A stretch of DNA of 64,000 nucleotides from Gloeophyllum trabeum ATCC 11539 (GCF_000344685.1 NW_006920420.1:555376-619375), one strand, 5' to 3'. Shown: positions 1 through 11,668, counted from the stretch's first letter. A program made the numbers and translations. Notes: generated from the sequence alone by a model not told the origin.

Positions 1-479
1 CTCTGTTAGCTGCAAATGCTGCATGGACAGTAGATGAGTACAAATAGCGGCAGAATAAATGCGGTGGTGTGGTATCTGTGACGCGACCCACGATGAACTT
101 CAACAAGACAAATCTAATATGGCCACACTATCCAGCACACTCTTCGAGGGCAAACTTTCACACAACACCTAAACATGTCTAGACATTTACACCCTAATAG
201 TTGCAAATCTATGCCTGTTCAGAAGGAACCGATTTTTTCCGTGTATTTTTAGGAATATTCATCGCTTAACATTCGTCGACATCGCCGACAACAGCGTCGA
301 CAACGCGTCGGGCAACGTCGAGCACAGCGACAACAGGGGTACGGCAGTATCCGGGACGTTCCCACGGCCCCTTGCCCGTTGCTCTCATCGGGATTCGAAC
401 TCACGGCGTGCCCTCAGCCAAACGCAAGTGCGAAGTGCAAATGCAAAATAGACCTGACACTCCTGGTCAACCGTACCTC

Positions 480-582
480 GGCAAGTTGCGAAGTTACCTT
501 GCGGCAGGTAACTTGAAGTTAACTTAGACAAATTGACTTGGCCCACACAAAGTTAGCGTGAAGTAAGAGAAGTTACTTTTGC
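480..582 (+). repeat. Direct repeat copy 1 (AAGTTA-rich, about 100 bp)
   Basis: The block starting GGCAGGTAACTTGAAGTTAA recurs in the same orientation about 686 bp downstream. Shared anchors are GCAGGTAACTT, AGACAA(A/T)TTGACTT and AGAGAAGTTA. It is imperfect, so this is an old duplication or the end of a degenerate mobile element. Confidence 0.6.
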
Positions 583-1167
583 CTATGCCACCGCGGGGCC
601 ACCGCGGACGTCTTCCGCGCCGTGCATCCGGGACATGCTCCCTTGTTGTGCGCCATCATCATGTTGGTCGAGGGTGACTTCCTCTCCCCCTCCTTCCTCC
701 CCGCGTGCACAAAGCACAATGATGTCAACACCCCCTTCTTCCTCCACACGTCCCTGATCCTTTTCGCGACCATCGCGAGCATCCGCACTCCTCGCACCCC
801 GCGGCGCGTGGGTCAGCTTCGGGCTGTTGCTGTTGCCGCAGGCGGTGGCGGAGTGTTCACTCAAGCAGATGCTGGCGGCCACGGAGGCACGTGCGTTTGT
901 GGTTGGGATGGTGGTTGCGGCAGAAGGGAATGACCGAGGAATGGGGGAAAACTGAGGGCATGGCTGCGTGAAATGCATAAGATAACTTAAGCACATGAAC
1001 TTCAAAGCCATTCTCAAGTCCCTGCTTATGCTACCGTTGAGAAAGGGGGCATCTGCAGCCAACGAGCAGGAGATAGCACTCATATTGCCTTCAAAGTTTG
1101 CACAAGTGAGATGGGCTTGACAAGTTATGTTGTCGACTCATACTGCCAAGTTCTGGCCAAGCTCCGC

Positions 1168-1268
1168 AGGTTGCCAAGTTAGTTGGTGGCAGGTAACTTA
1201 AAGTTAGCTGAGACAATTTGACTTAACCCGCGAAAAGTTAACTTGAAGTTAGAGAAGTTATTTTGTAG
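1168..1268 (+). repeat. Direct repeat copy 2 (AAGTTA-rich, about 100 bp)
   Basis: This is the second, diverged copy of the 480-582 block, in the same orientation. It carries GCAGGTAACTT, AGACAATTTGACTT and GAAGTTAGAGAAGTTA in the same order. Confidence 0.6.
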
Positions 1269-1455
1269 GGAAAAAGTTAGTCGGAAAAGTAACTTTGTTA
1301 ATAGCCGAAGGAGAGTATTTGGTGGTGTTTGTGGCTTTTTAGCTTACTAGTATTACAGAGTACATGACCTTTTCTTACTACAGGTGTAGAGAAATCAATA
1401 TAGAACTGGAACCTATCAACTCCCAGTCGTCAGTGTTCTACTTTCCAGGCCTAGT

Positions 1456-3810
1456 TCAGAACCGGGACAAATCACGTCCGAAGAGCCCTGAGAAACGAGC
1501 ACGTCACTCAGCAGCAAGGAGGGCAGATGGAAAGGAGTCAGGTGCTCACAGTTAATGAGCCTGCAGTGGATATGATCAGTCGTCGCACCATACTCGTCTG
1601 CAAGGACAGCTGACACTTACCAGAAGGTAGGAATCAAAATCCTGGAGGAGGGATCAGTCGTCAAAACAAACGGAAGTCCGCACACTCACTTGTTCCTCGT
1701 ACTCAGCGCCATGCTAACATAAGCGGACCGCCAAAGCAGCCACGCCAGCCTGCCAGCCTTCTTCGGTTTAGGTCCCTTCGCAGCTTTTGTCCGGTCATAC
1801 AAGGCATGGCTACGCGCCAAATTACCATACATAGCAAGGTCATCACCAAAGATGCGACGCACTCTTCGCCAACATACGCAAGCGTGCCCATGTTCTTCCA
1901 CTTGAACGGTCGCGAGACGTCCTGGCTCTCAAGCATCCTATTGAGATTCTTGGCCACGTATTTACCCTTCTGGTTGGCGACTTTAGTGCAAACGCTGCAT
2001 CAGCTGCATTCGACAACTTCGCGGATCCACCACATCACATACCCTGCGCTGTTGCGGGAAGCATAATCCCCTGGATCATGGCAGCATCACCAACAGCCCA
2101 CACATCTGGGTTGGGCACGGGCGCGTCGCCTTCTTTCGAGGGCTTCATGAGGAGCTGGCAGTGGTCGTCCGTGATCACACTCCCAGTCTTGGGATGTTTC
2201 ACAGCCTCGGTTATAGTTTCTATCAACGGGTTGGGCGAGAGCCCTGTGCTCCAGACGAGTAAACCGAATGGGACTGTGGAGCTTATGTCAGGTGATCGTA
2301 GCGGAAGAGGCCCAGGGCACGCACCTTCGCCCTGCTCCTTCACGAAAATCCTGCCCTGCACAGACGTTCGGTGGACGACTCAGGATCAACCGATAATACA
2401 TAGCGCTGATCACGTACAGCCTCTACCCCTTCCACATGGTGGCTCGTGAAGATGTCGATCCCCTCTCTCTTGAAAGCTTTCACCGCGTACCTACGCATGA
2501 CTCTTCAGTTCGATGTCCTGCGAAGCATGAAAACTCGCTCGACACACTTCATCAAGTCTTCGTCGAACATACTTAAAATCTTCGGCGCTACGTCATACAG
2601 TGAGATCCTCGCCAGGGGTGCAAGGTGCGGATAGTGTTTCTTTATGTCTGCATTCAGGAGATCATGCAGCTCCGCGCCAAACTCGATACCGGTGGGGCCT
2701 CCGCCGACAATGCAGAAGTGCAATATATCTCTACGGGCCTCATCAGAGAGAAGGGGCTCATTGGCTTGTTCGAAACCTGCATGTGCACATATTTTCTAGT
2801 CAGACTAGTACTATGAGTTCAGCACGTAGACGTCGAGACGCACATTCCAGGATCCTCGTTCTGATAGACCGAGCATCCTTGATGTCCTTCAGGAAGTATC
2901 CGTGTTCTTTCACTCCAGGTATTCCGAAGGCTGCTCATGATAATATTGCAAAGTGCAATGTTCGCTGTCGTCGTACCTCAGGCTCGAACATCCGTGTTAC
3001 AGACATACACCCACTCTGCGAGTACGCTCCAACTGAAATGACGAGCTTATCGTACGGAATACTGAAGGGGGTGCCAGTGCCGGGGTATGCGGTGGTGGTA
3101 GCGTCAGCACGGGGCGCGGTGCTCTGTTCGCCGGGGAGAGCAGGGGTTGCGGGCATCTGTGGGATACGACGGGGCCGGTGAGGAAAATGACGGGACTTGT
3201 GAGCTGTGCGTTGCTCACACATGTGAGTGCCTTGGACTTGAAATCTGAAGCACGGACGTGAGATGCCACCACTAACACACGTAAACGACTGTTTACCTAT
3301 GGCATCACACCAGGCTTGGTATGATTTCTGTCGCAGACACAGTAAGCACACGCATGATGTAAGAACTATACTCTCGGAAGCTCACAACTTGAGGTGTATA
3401 TCTCCGTACCTGTACGCTATTTAGTCTATCTACCTGAGCCCCTGCTCATTCTACGCACCGGCTCAAGGGCACAGCGGTATTCTAATGATCCGACCGCACA
3501 GCTCGCAAGCAAGGGGGTGAAATTGAAGTACGTATTGGGCGATACCATAGTCACATCTACATATACCGCCGTTCAGAATGAGTCGCACATGGACAGAATC
3601 CCCTTCAAAGGTGTAAACCAGGCACGGCGGCTCACCGTAACGCGATTTGTCTATCCCCTTCAGAACTTCATAACCTCCCCATCCTGAACCAAGAATAACA
3701 ACCTTATCCTTTCCTTGCACTGCTGACGAGTGAAACGAGGACTGTGATAGACCCCTCACCGCGACTGGCAACACTGGTGCACGGGCCAAGCTAGCTTTCG
3801 CGCAAAGCAT
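1456..3810 (-). CDS. Alternative (type II) NADH dehydrogenase, mitochondrial
   Basis: Rotenone-insensitive NADH:ubiquinone oxidoreductase of the mitochondrial inner membrane. It moves electrons from NADH to quinone without pumping protons. Fifteen coding exons fit: 3636-3810, 3459-3556, 3386-3409, 3297-3327, 3219-3244, 3015-3156, 2844-2930, 2548-2776, 2418-2490, 2043-2355, 1863-1980, 1690-1809, 1621-1641, 1550-1560 and 1456-1487, giving 499 residues. The N-terminus is a basic, Ser-rich presequence. The FAD site is [13 protein letters not shown], the NADH site [16 protein letters not shown], and later come [12 protein letters not shown] and VWAVGDAA. The C-terminus ends FGRDLSRF, the usual membrane-binding tail. 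I see no EF-hand. Exon 1550-1560 is only 11 nt. External versus internal orientation (NDE or NDI) cannot be told from sequence alone. Confidence 0.93.
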
Positions 3811-4243
3811 GATAGCGGAACGAAGTAAAACTAGGCCATCACAGCTATAACTGCTAGCAGCATATATACTACATGTACTGCTCTTGATTTCATCGTGGTG
3901 CAGGCTGAAGGAATTGTCGACGTCATGTCGAAGGACACTATACTACGGTAAGTCCCGAGTGTGACATATCCGTGTTAGACAATTTCGCGTAATTCTGTCT
4001 ATGTCAGACTCTTGTGGCAAACTTGAAAGCCATGTCCTGTGAATACTTATCCTTCTCGCTCATACACTCTTGTCCATTGCTCGGACGTGCTTCATTAGCC
4101 TTTGCTTAGGCCGCTGAAGGACGGTGTTTCTGTCAAACGGAAGTAAGCAAAATGAAGATAATTGTAACGGTTTACCCGTCCTGACTCATGTCATTATTTC
4201 AGTGAATTGACAGGATAATACTCTACCCAGTCCGTACTTCGGA
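3811..4243. promoter_or_regulatory. Divergent intergenic promoter region, NADH dehydrogenase / adrenodoxin reductase
   Basis: This 433-bp stretch separates two head-to-head mitochondrial redox genes and should hold both promoters. ATGTCGAAGGACACTATAC at 3925, followed by GGTAAGT, could be a short upstream exon or uORF for the rightward gene. I could not tie it in frame to the next exon. Confidence 0.5.
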
Positions 4244-5863
4244 ATGCAAAACTGTCTCAAGCTCGCCATTGTGGGCGGAGGTCCCTCAGCGTTCTATGTA
4301 GCGTCGCGGTTGATGTCCCTCCTGCCGGCCTCGTCCTTTCATGGACCAAATCTCAGGATTCATATGTTTGATCGACTATGGGCACCACATGGGCTTGTGA
4401 GATATGGTGTTGCACCAGATCACCCTGAAGTCAAGGTACATAGTCTGTATTCTTGAAGTACTTGTACTGGAGGCTTAACGTCACTCTCCACAACGTAGAA
4501 CTGCACACATAAGTTCGATGAAGCAGCGCAAGACCCCCGTTTCTCATTCTTCGGGAACGTCGACTTCTCATCCTCATCGACTTTGAACACCAACATGTCA
4601 GTCCCAACGTCGCGGAGTCCGAAGACTACAAGTCATCCTCTCAGCATGCTGTTCAACAACTATTCCCATCTCCTCCTAGCCACCGGTGCTCCTTCCCCCA
4701 TTCTTCATCCGGCTTTGCCACTCTCAAGTTACTGCATTCCCGCGCTCTCGCTCGTTCACTGGTATACTGACCATCCTCGCCTCTCTCAGCCTCCACCCGC
4801 CCTCGACAAAGTAGAGCACGTCGCGCTCATAGGTCAAGGCAATGTCTCTCTTGACATAGCAAGAATGCTCTTGACCCCCCCTGATGTTCTCGCCAAATAC
4901 GACGTTCCTGAGCACGTCCTCGAAGTCCTTCGCCGGTCTGCCGTGAAGCACGTCTCCATCATCGGGCGTCGAGGCCCTTTCGAAGCCGCCTTCACCACGA
5001 AGGAGCTAAGGGAAATGACGAACCTGTCCGAGGCGGCCATGGTACCCGTCGACCCGTCGCTACTCGTCCCCACCGAAGGCAGCAAGGTCACTCGGCAGCA
5101 GTCTCGTACCATCGATTTATTGCAGAAAGGCTCTAAGAACAAGTACGGTACGACAAACAAGACCTGGTCTCTCGATTTCTTCCGGAGCCCGACAGGACTC
5201 GCCGTGCCCGCCAGCGGATCTTCAGGAAAGCCAGTACTGACGCTCGGACACACGACGCTGGACCCGGCCACCTCCCGAGCAGTACTGACCTCCGAGACGT
5301 CCTTCACAACCACCGACCTCGTCGTCACCTCCCTCGGCTATCACTCGGAGCCCACTATGCCGTTCTATGATCCCGCGCTCGGTCACCTGCGGAACGTCAG
5401 CGGCCGGGTCGTCTGCGTGCCCGAGGACAACGCGGGCTCGACCTCCGTGCTGAAGAACGTGTACGCCTCGGGCTGGGCCGCGACGGGCGCGAAGGGCGTG
5501 CTCGCGAGCACGATGATGAACGCGTATGCTGTGGCGGACACGATCCTCTCCGACTACTTCGCCGCGCTCCCGGGGTCGGTGCCCGGCGCGTCTGTGCAGA
5601 CCATACCCGTCTCCCCGCCTGAGCCTTCCTCGGGTGACCTGGCGGAGTCTGATGGCGCGGTCGGGAAGACTGTGATGAATGCCTCGCCGCATCCTGAAGA
5701 TCCTCCAGCAGAGATCGTAGAACTGGTGAAGCAGGGATCGGTGACGAGTTATGAAGATTGGAAGAGGGTGGACGAGGAGGAACAGAGGAGGGGGCGGGAG
5801 AAGGGTAAGGAGAGGGAGCGGATCAGATGGGAGGAGGCTAGGAGGTTCCTGGGCAAAGCTTAG
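4244..5863 (+). CDS. ARH1: NADPH-adrenodoxin (ferredoxin) reductase
   Basis: Flavoprotein that passes electrons from NADPH to mitochondrial ferredoxin for Fe-S cluster and heme A synthesis; human FDXR, yeast Arh1. Two exons (4244-4435 and 4499-5863) give 518 residues. FAD site LAIVGGGPSAFYVASRL is at residues 7-23. Also present are APHGLVRYGVAPDHPEVK, the NADPH-binding HVALIGQGNVSLDIARML, IIGRRGPFEAAFTTKELRE and the C-terminal GWAATGAKGVLASTMMNA. The FAD motif begins seven residues from the first ATG, so no targeting presequence is visible; an upstream spliced exon may supply it. The last 100 residues are acidic and charged beyond the usual core. Confidence 0.93.
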
Positions 5864-6626
5864 ATTTAGCGCCCAACTTATTTTGGGACGAGCATTAATG
5901 ATAGGTGGGTTTGGCTAGTAGGGGGATTATATACTTGGTGACGAGTCATCACAACTCAGCCATTTACCACATTGAGGCGCAAGTGGACCTTCTGCATGTA
6001 TCTATACGTGACACTAATACAGCCAACGTATCTACAGCGATGTCAAATCTAACTCGGTGCTTGACTCGGTGACAAGTACCCAGTTACTGTGCATCGCAGT
6101 GCTGTGCAGGCTGTAATTGACCGACGCTCTTCAGTGCGAATACGACTATACTGTGTTCTCGTCCATTGTCGCGACTTCGGAAGGTGCCTGGCCTGCCGCG
6201 GATCCCATTGTCCGCTTCCGTTGGGCTACATAGGCCAGTCAGGAGAGAGAGGCGATGTCTCGTCCTCGAGGACCGTGTTGTCCGAATTGACATGAAACAG
6301 ATGAACGGGAGCTTATGTAGACAGGTATTCTGCATCTGTATCCATTCAACTTGCAGGAAGAACTTGGATACGGCACGTCAATATCTCTCTGCGCGATATA
6401 AAACGGACGCGCTTGCGCGGGAGGCGACAAAGTTCTCAAACGAGAGGCCCTGCATTCACAAGAAGCGCGAACAAACATCCCACTGAACCTACATGATAAT
6501 CCCGACGACGTAAGCCTCTTATAATTTGCCCTATTATCATCATAGTGATATTATTCTAGAGTTTGTGCTTCAGGACCTTGTCTGATAACTGATGACGCAC
6601 CTGAACAATCGCCAGTGGCGACCTCT
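5864..6626. other. Intergenic, no gene recognised
   Basis: About 760 bp between two same-strand genes. Open frames around 6089-6486 on either strand lack family motifs and overlap each other. It presumably holds the 3' UTR of the reductase and the promoter of the next gene. Confidence 0.5.
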
Positions 6627-7307
6627 ATGTCAGCCCTGGCAATACCAAACGACCGATACGGAGTGGTGGTCGTACCCACTTCCTCCAATCAAACCGATAA
6701 TACACCTGACATGCCAGAGGACCTTGATGGAGGAACTTCGCCCGTACAAGCCAGTACAGCCTTGCCCATAACATCCCTTTCGGCACCTGTTTACATGCCT
6801 CCACCGACTCCAGTGGTCGTCGTATCGTCCCAGCCGACGGTCACGATCGCCGAGAGTCTCACCTCTGCGAGCCACGACGGCACGCTTTGTCTGGGCCTAG
6901 CGGGGAGTGCGCTTGGTGTCGCTATCGTCGCGGCGGCATTTTACCTGTGGACCTGGCGAAGCGCGCGGGTCCTGGGACGGACCCTGTCGAAGGAGAAGCT
7001 GCCCGCAGGGGAATGGATCCCTGCAGCCACGTCTACAGATGTGGGAGGGCAGACTGTTATGGATCATTCGCACAAAGGAGTTGCACCTTCATCTGAGATT
7101 CGTAGAGATGGGTCGCTGAGGGTCGAAACCATAGTACCGCGTCGACAGAGCATAACAGGTCGGGTGAACGCCTTGGAAGGGCATGTGGGTTGTCTAGAAG
7201 GGCAAGTGGAATATTGTCTAGAGAGACAGATAGAACACGATCGTACTTTGGAAGGAGATCCTCCGGCTTACTCCATACCAGAAGGCAACGAGTTCTTGAC
7301 CCCTTGA
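6627..7307 (+). CDS. Single-pass membrane protein with PPxY motif, unknown function
   Basis: A 226-residue protein I do not recognise. The frame is open from 6615, but that codon is GTG, so I take the first ATG at 6627. Residues 1-85 are rich in Thr, Ser, Pro and Val and look extracellular, with no clear signal peptide. One hydrophobic helix follows (LCLGLAGSALGVAIVAAAFY), then Arg/Lys and a soluble tail of about 115 residues. The tail has a short heptad-like segment (ALEGHVGCLEGQVEYCLERQ) and ends with DPPAYSIPEG. PPAY is the type of site bound by WW domains of HECT ubiquitin ligases such as Rsp5. The layout resembles small fungal adaptor proteins with one helix and a mucin-like outer part. 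An upstream exon joined at the CCAG before 6615 is possible. Confidence 0.6.
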   Translation: MSALAIPNDRYGVVVVPTSSNQTDNTPDMPEDLDGGTSPVQASTALPITSLSAPVYMPPPTPVVVVSSQPTVTIAESLTSASHDGTLCLGLAGSALGVAIVAAAFYLWTWRSARVLGRTLSKEKLPAGEWIPAATSTDVGGQTVMDHSHKGVAPSSEIRRDGSLRVETIVPRRQSITGRVNALEGHVGCLEGQVEYCLERQIEHDRTLEGDPPAYSIPEGNEFLTP

Positions 7308-8025
7308 CATCAATAGCACGGTATGTAGTTGACCTACATAGCTGGCTATAGATAAACAGTACGAGGACATGAGGATGGCATGTACTGATACACGCGCGTA
7401 AATTGGATACATTCGCAACTCGTCTGCTAGCGCTATGAGGACATCAGCGATTAATATTTCAGTATGTAGGTGGTTGCCACCGAGAGTGAAATTCCTTGAG
7501 GCTGCTGTAATATTCGAATTCGTGGAGGAGCTGGCAATGAATTCAATTCTTCCGTTGTGCATCTGCTACACTTGGCAGAATATTGCAATTGTCAGCATAG
7601 ACCGACGTGGTGATGTCCTCGTTCGTCAACAGCAGTCCCGGATTTTTGCCGTAGTATCTCTCAGTCTAAAATTCCCGATAGTTCGTCTCCTGGAGATCGA
7701 AGCAGTAAGAGGTAGAAAGTCAAACAAATACCAATGTACCACACTCGCCTGCCACATCCTCCGGGAGCTATTCGTGATTGGGCACACACTTGACAGCTGC
7801 AGACTGCGCTCGGATACGCGCCCAATATTACCTTTGATCCCGAATGTCAGGACACGTCCATCGATACCGCGGCTATTGGCCAGGACGGCTTCGCGAAGCA
7901 ATACGTGTATAACCGCCGGGAAATCCGTGAAGGCCCTCATTTGCCGCCTGAACATGTACTGTATGGTCCCCGCCACATATCCCTCATAATTTATACTTTC
8001 TTGCTCAAAAGCCCGTTCGTTACGC
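7308..8025. other. Intergenic, no gene recognised
   Basis: About 720 bp. The frames here, including a 184-residue one on the plus strand and part of one on the minus strand, show no motif or splice logic. It is the likely promoter and 5' UTR of the F-box gene. Confidence 0.5.
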
Positions 8026-10048
8026 ATGTCATTCCTTACTCGTCGCCGGTCGCGGTTGGATTCTCTCACCACTGCCTCTACCACATCAGACACGTCGAAG
8101 CAGACGGGCATCGTCAATCGCGTCTCCAAACTATTTTCGAACGAGCCTACGCCGGGACACGCAAAGGGACACTCGAGGTTGAAAAGTTTCGGCAGGGGTA
8201 TCTTGGGCAAGGCGAGCAAACGGAAGGCTGATGAATCTGCTCGGTATAACGAATGGAATCAAAGTGACGAGAGCCAGGAGTACGATCCGTCAATCCGAAG
8301 GCCTAGTGGACTAGGCGAGAGGAAGGAGTCGACGTCTTCAGATGGATCCGAAATTTCGTGGGTGGAGGGAGGAGGGCATTTGCGCCATCTGGCTTCCCAA
8401 GCGCAGGGACAGCACGGACAGGACGAGCAGGCGCGGTCACCCTCTGGAGGGGGGACACTAGCACGCATGATCAGCTCTCCAGAACTGCTTGCTTACTTTC
8501 CTTCACCTCCTGGTACAGTCCTCAAGTTTGACCACCCTCCGCAGCCTTTCCCCTTACCCGATCAAGTCCTACCCGTCATCCTAGGTTTCCTGCCTCCAGA
8601 GAAGATTCCTCAGGCAGCGCGAATATCCCGCGCGTTTCTATCTGCTGCTCGTCAGGTACTGTACAAGGAGGTCAACTTAGCCCAAGTCCCCCGTACGAGG
8701 GTACATTCCTGTTTGGAGACCCTGGGCCGAGTCAGCGAGGCAGCAAAAAGCATCCACACCTTCACATGTTTGCTCGAGAAGGACGACGTCGACGCTGACC
8801 TTGCACTCTTCAGGGCTCTGCGGAACATGTCGAATCTAAAGTCTCTTACGCTATCTCGTTTGCCTCTCCGGTTGACGGGACGCCGATCGAGAGTTGGGAA
8901 CACGCTGGAGTTTTCGCTGACGTCCTTGACATTACTGGAGACGAATCTAGCGCAGGACGACCTCACAGCGTTGTTCGCCTTCCTCTCCAAGCAGTCGAGT
9001 ATCAAGACACTGTCCCTACCAAATCTTCGCATAAACACAGAGGACTCAGTCCCATCTAATGATCCCTCCGTCCTTCCTATCCTGTCGTCTCTCGTCATCC
9101 CCCCGCCTTTGATATCCCTCTTCGTTCCGACCCGGCCTGTGACGGATCTGACCATTAATATTTATGAGACCCTCGTCGAAGGGCTACGTCCAAGCACGCT
9201 ACTGTCCTTTCTCCCTGAAGCTCGGAAGCGCGTCACCAAGCTGTGCATATCGTTCCAGGAGACGATTGACCGTAGGACTGTCGAACGTGTTCTGGGCGCC
9301 GTGCAGAAGGAGTGCCATGGGATGGTGGAAGAGCTACAAGTGCGGTGGGCGACAGGAAGCACCTCGGTACGTCGTTGTCTTTCACCCTCAATCCTCCTCA
9401 TGTCATGCACTCCCAAACGATATTTGCTATATCCAGCTTACTGATCGTTCCTGACAGGTGCTCTACAAACAAATATCCGCCATCCTACCAAAATTCACCG
9501 TCCTGCACACATTGCGACTCCGCGTTCCCGCCTCCTCCCTCCTCGCGCACGCCCCACCAGTCCTCTCCACGCCGTCCTCTCCCGTAATTCTGTCTACTCC
9601 CTCTTCTCCCGCAATCCTATCTAGTCCCTCCCCCTCCCTCACCCCCTCCCGCACACCGTCCGTGTCAGCGTCGATCATGACCTCCGCCTCCAGCACCGCG
9701 CCCTCCCTGTCCTCCAAAAAATCCACGCACTCCGTCCGGCGGAAGCCCGTGCCGAAGCTGGAGCCGCACGAGCTGGAGTCGCTCAATCTCCTCTCGCCGT
9801 CATCGCTGACCTTCAGCCCACCCGCGCCGTCGTCTTCCAGCTTCTCGGAGCCCGCGGAGGAGACGGCGGCGTCGAAGGAGCACACGAGGGAGCGCGCGCT
9901 GCTATCCGCGTGGTCGAAGAGCAACGCTGCGCTGGCGCGCGTCGAGTTTGTCTCGGGCGCGGAGTGGGTTAGAAGGGAGGGCGGCGCGGGCGGGGGCGCG
10001 TCGAGGAGGAAGGATAAGTGGGTGTTCGCCACTATGAGGAGAGACTAA
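8026..10048 (+). CDS. F-box protein
   Basis: Probable substrate receptor of an SCF (Skp1-cullin-F-box) ubiquitin ligase. Exons 8026-9366 and 9458-10048 join in phase 0 across a 91-nt intron, giving 643 residues. The first 160 residues are basic, Ser-rich and probably disordered. An F-box lies near residues 173-215: FPLPDQVLPVILGFLPPEKI, then the AARISRAF and LYKEV landmarks. The following region has leucine-patterned strands (LKSLTLSRLPL, LTSLTLLETNL, IKTLSLPNLRI) like degenerate LRRs. Exon 2 opens with more of this, then a Ser/Pro tract with repeats of LSTPSSP type (about 9565-9660), and ends in a Gly/Arg-rich tail. The substrate cannot be inferred. Confidence 0.8.
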
Positions 10049-10740
10049 CTAGTCATATAAGTAGTCCGCGTCCACTCACTATATGTTATTTATACTCAAG
10101 GAGGTCGACAGCGCGGTCGACTCCGCCGGGCAGGTACTCGGGAGGGAAGTAGAGTAATAGCCCAGTAATAGGATAACCAAGAATGCATGCACTGATTCGT
10201 CTGATAATGGATCGCCAATTATACGACAATTAGTGCGACAGGGTATGTACATACAGGTCGGTAGTGTGCATTAGCGATGGCATCGGGAATAGGATAGGAT
10301 ACTAGTCCGGGGCAAATCCCCGTAGATAGCTGGGCGATATCACAGGAGAATAGATATCCCACAAAGAATGGATGCTGATAAGCCAGCTTTTGGAGCGACA
10401 TGAGGCAGGAGGCAAGAACACGAGCGAACAACGAAATAGACAACGAAAGCAGATAAACAGAGCAATCGAAACTTGCGAGGCTTGCGGGATTTTCTTTCGT
10501 TTTTATCCAAACAACTTCATATTCGAACAAGCAGCTATGATACAGTGAGCGCAGTTGTTTCTCTCTAAGCAAAACACCTGACCTGGAGTGGCGTAGAATA
10601 GAAGAAAACAAGAAGGGGGATTGTAGATTTCAAACTAGATGGGAATCGTAGGTAACTTCATCTAAAGTTGGCGTGGTCTAATGAAGTCTAGAGTGGCATG
10701 AGATCTATGTGTTCTATGGAAGTAGAATCTAAAATCCTTA
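10049..10740. other. Convergent intergenic region, no gene recognised
   Basis: About 690 bp between the converging F-box and peroxiredoxin genes. A 130-residue minus-strand frame at 10219-10611 has no recognisable motif. Expected content is two 3' UTRs. Confidence 0.5.
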
Positions 10741-11668
10741 TTAATCAGACCTGGGACGCTTGGCACCGTTGACTGCCTCGGCCGCGCCTTCCGCGGTAGA
10801 AAAGTATTCGAGCGACGCCTTGGGGTCGGCCTTGATGGTCTTGCCGCCCTCTTGCCAGTTGGCGGGGCACACCTCACCATACTTGTCCTGAAAGCAGGGA
10901 CGGGGTGAGCAATCATCGGGGTGGCATACGGCATATCAGATACTCACGGTGAACTGGAAGGCCTTGATCAGGCGGATGGTCTCCTCAACGGAGCGGCCAA
11001 CGGGAAGGTCATTGACAGTGATTTGGCTATGCACTCTTTAGTAAAAGGATACGAGTACGGAGGGTGGCATACGTACCGAAGGATGCCCTTCGGGTCGATG
11101 ATGAAGAGACCGCGCAGAGCGACACCAGACTCCTCAATGAGGACGCCGTAGTCCCGGGCGATCTTCATGCTCTTGTCCGCAATGAGGGGGAGCTTGAGAT
11201 CGGGGCCCAGGCCACCCTGCTTGCGGGGCTGCAGAGACCACGCCAGGTGGGAGAATTCGGAGTCGGTGGAGACACCTGCGTAAAAATGTAAGAAGACGGG
11301 AAACAACGTTGTCTTCTCCCAAACGTACCGAGCACCTCAGTCTCGAGCTCGTGGAATTGGGGGAGGGCGTCGTTGAAGGCAAGGATTTCGGTGGGGCAGA
11401 CAAAGGTGAAATCCCTAAACGTTCACGTTGTTAGAAATTCAGATGACATCCTCAAAGAACGTCGGCTTACATGGGATAGAACAGGAGGATCACCCTGTAC
11501 GACGAAACGCGTCCGTCAGCTTCGTCCAGTGGCAGGCTAACGCCGACAACCAGTCATCAAAACGTACCATTTGCCTTGGTAGTCGGCCAAGGAGACCTCC
11601 TTGAACTGCGAGTCAACGACGGTAGTGGCCTTGAAGGCGGGGGCGGGCTTCTGGACGATGGCAACCAT
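10741..11668 (-). CDS. Typical 2-Cys peroxiredoxin (thioredoxin peroxidase)
   Basis: Reduces H2O2, organic peroxides and peroxynitrite using thioredoxin, mainly in the cytosol. Six exons: 11568-11668, 11471-11494, 11329-11414, 11077-11275, 10948-11026 and 10741-10887, giving 211 residues. The peroxidatic cysteine lies in [10 protein letters not shown], split by an intron just before it. The resolving cysteine is in GEVCPANW. It carries both GGLG and a C-terminal YF (LEYFSTAE), the pair that marks eukaryotic peroxiredoxins sensitive to over-oxidation and able to act in H2O2 signalling. The tail (GAKRPRSD) is slightly longer than usual. A TATA box sits about 70 bp upstream of the ATG. Confidence 0.96.

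Larger units (their letters stand above)
1..1455. other. Gene-free left end with a short direct repeat
   Basis: I see no convincing gene here. Open frames between 583 and 1083 are low-complexity, show no family motif and have no plausible exon partners. The stretch holds two diverged copies of an AAGTTAACTT-rich sequence near 480-582 and 1168-1268, and a tRNA-like B-box on the minus strand near 386-400. The right part lies downstream of the NADH dehydrogenase gene and probably includes its 3' UTR. Confidence 0.6.

Noticed and set aside
361..420. tRNA gene suggested by GGGATTCGAACTC on the plus strand
   Set aside because: Only the B-box-like part is present; T-stem pairing fails and no anticodon arm or acceptor stem can be formed.
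583..1083. 166-residue minus-strand frame
   Set aside because: Low-complexity, charged, overlaps another frame, no motif and no splice context.
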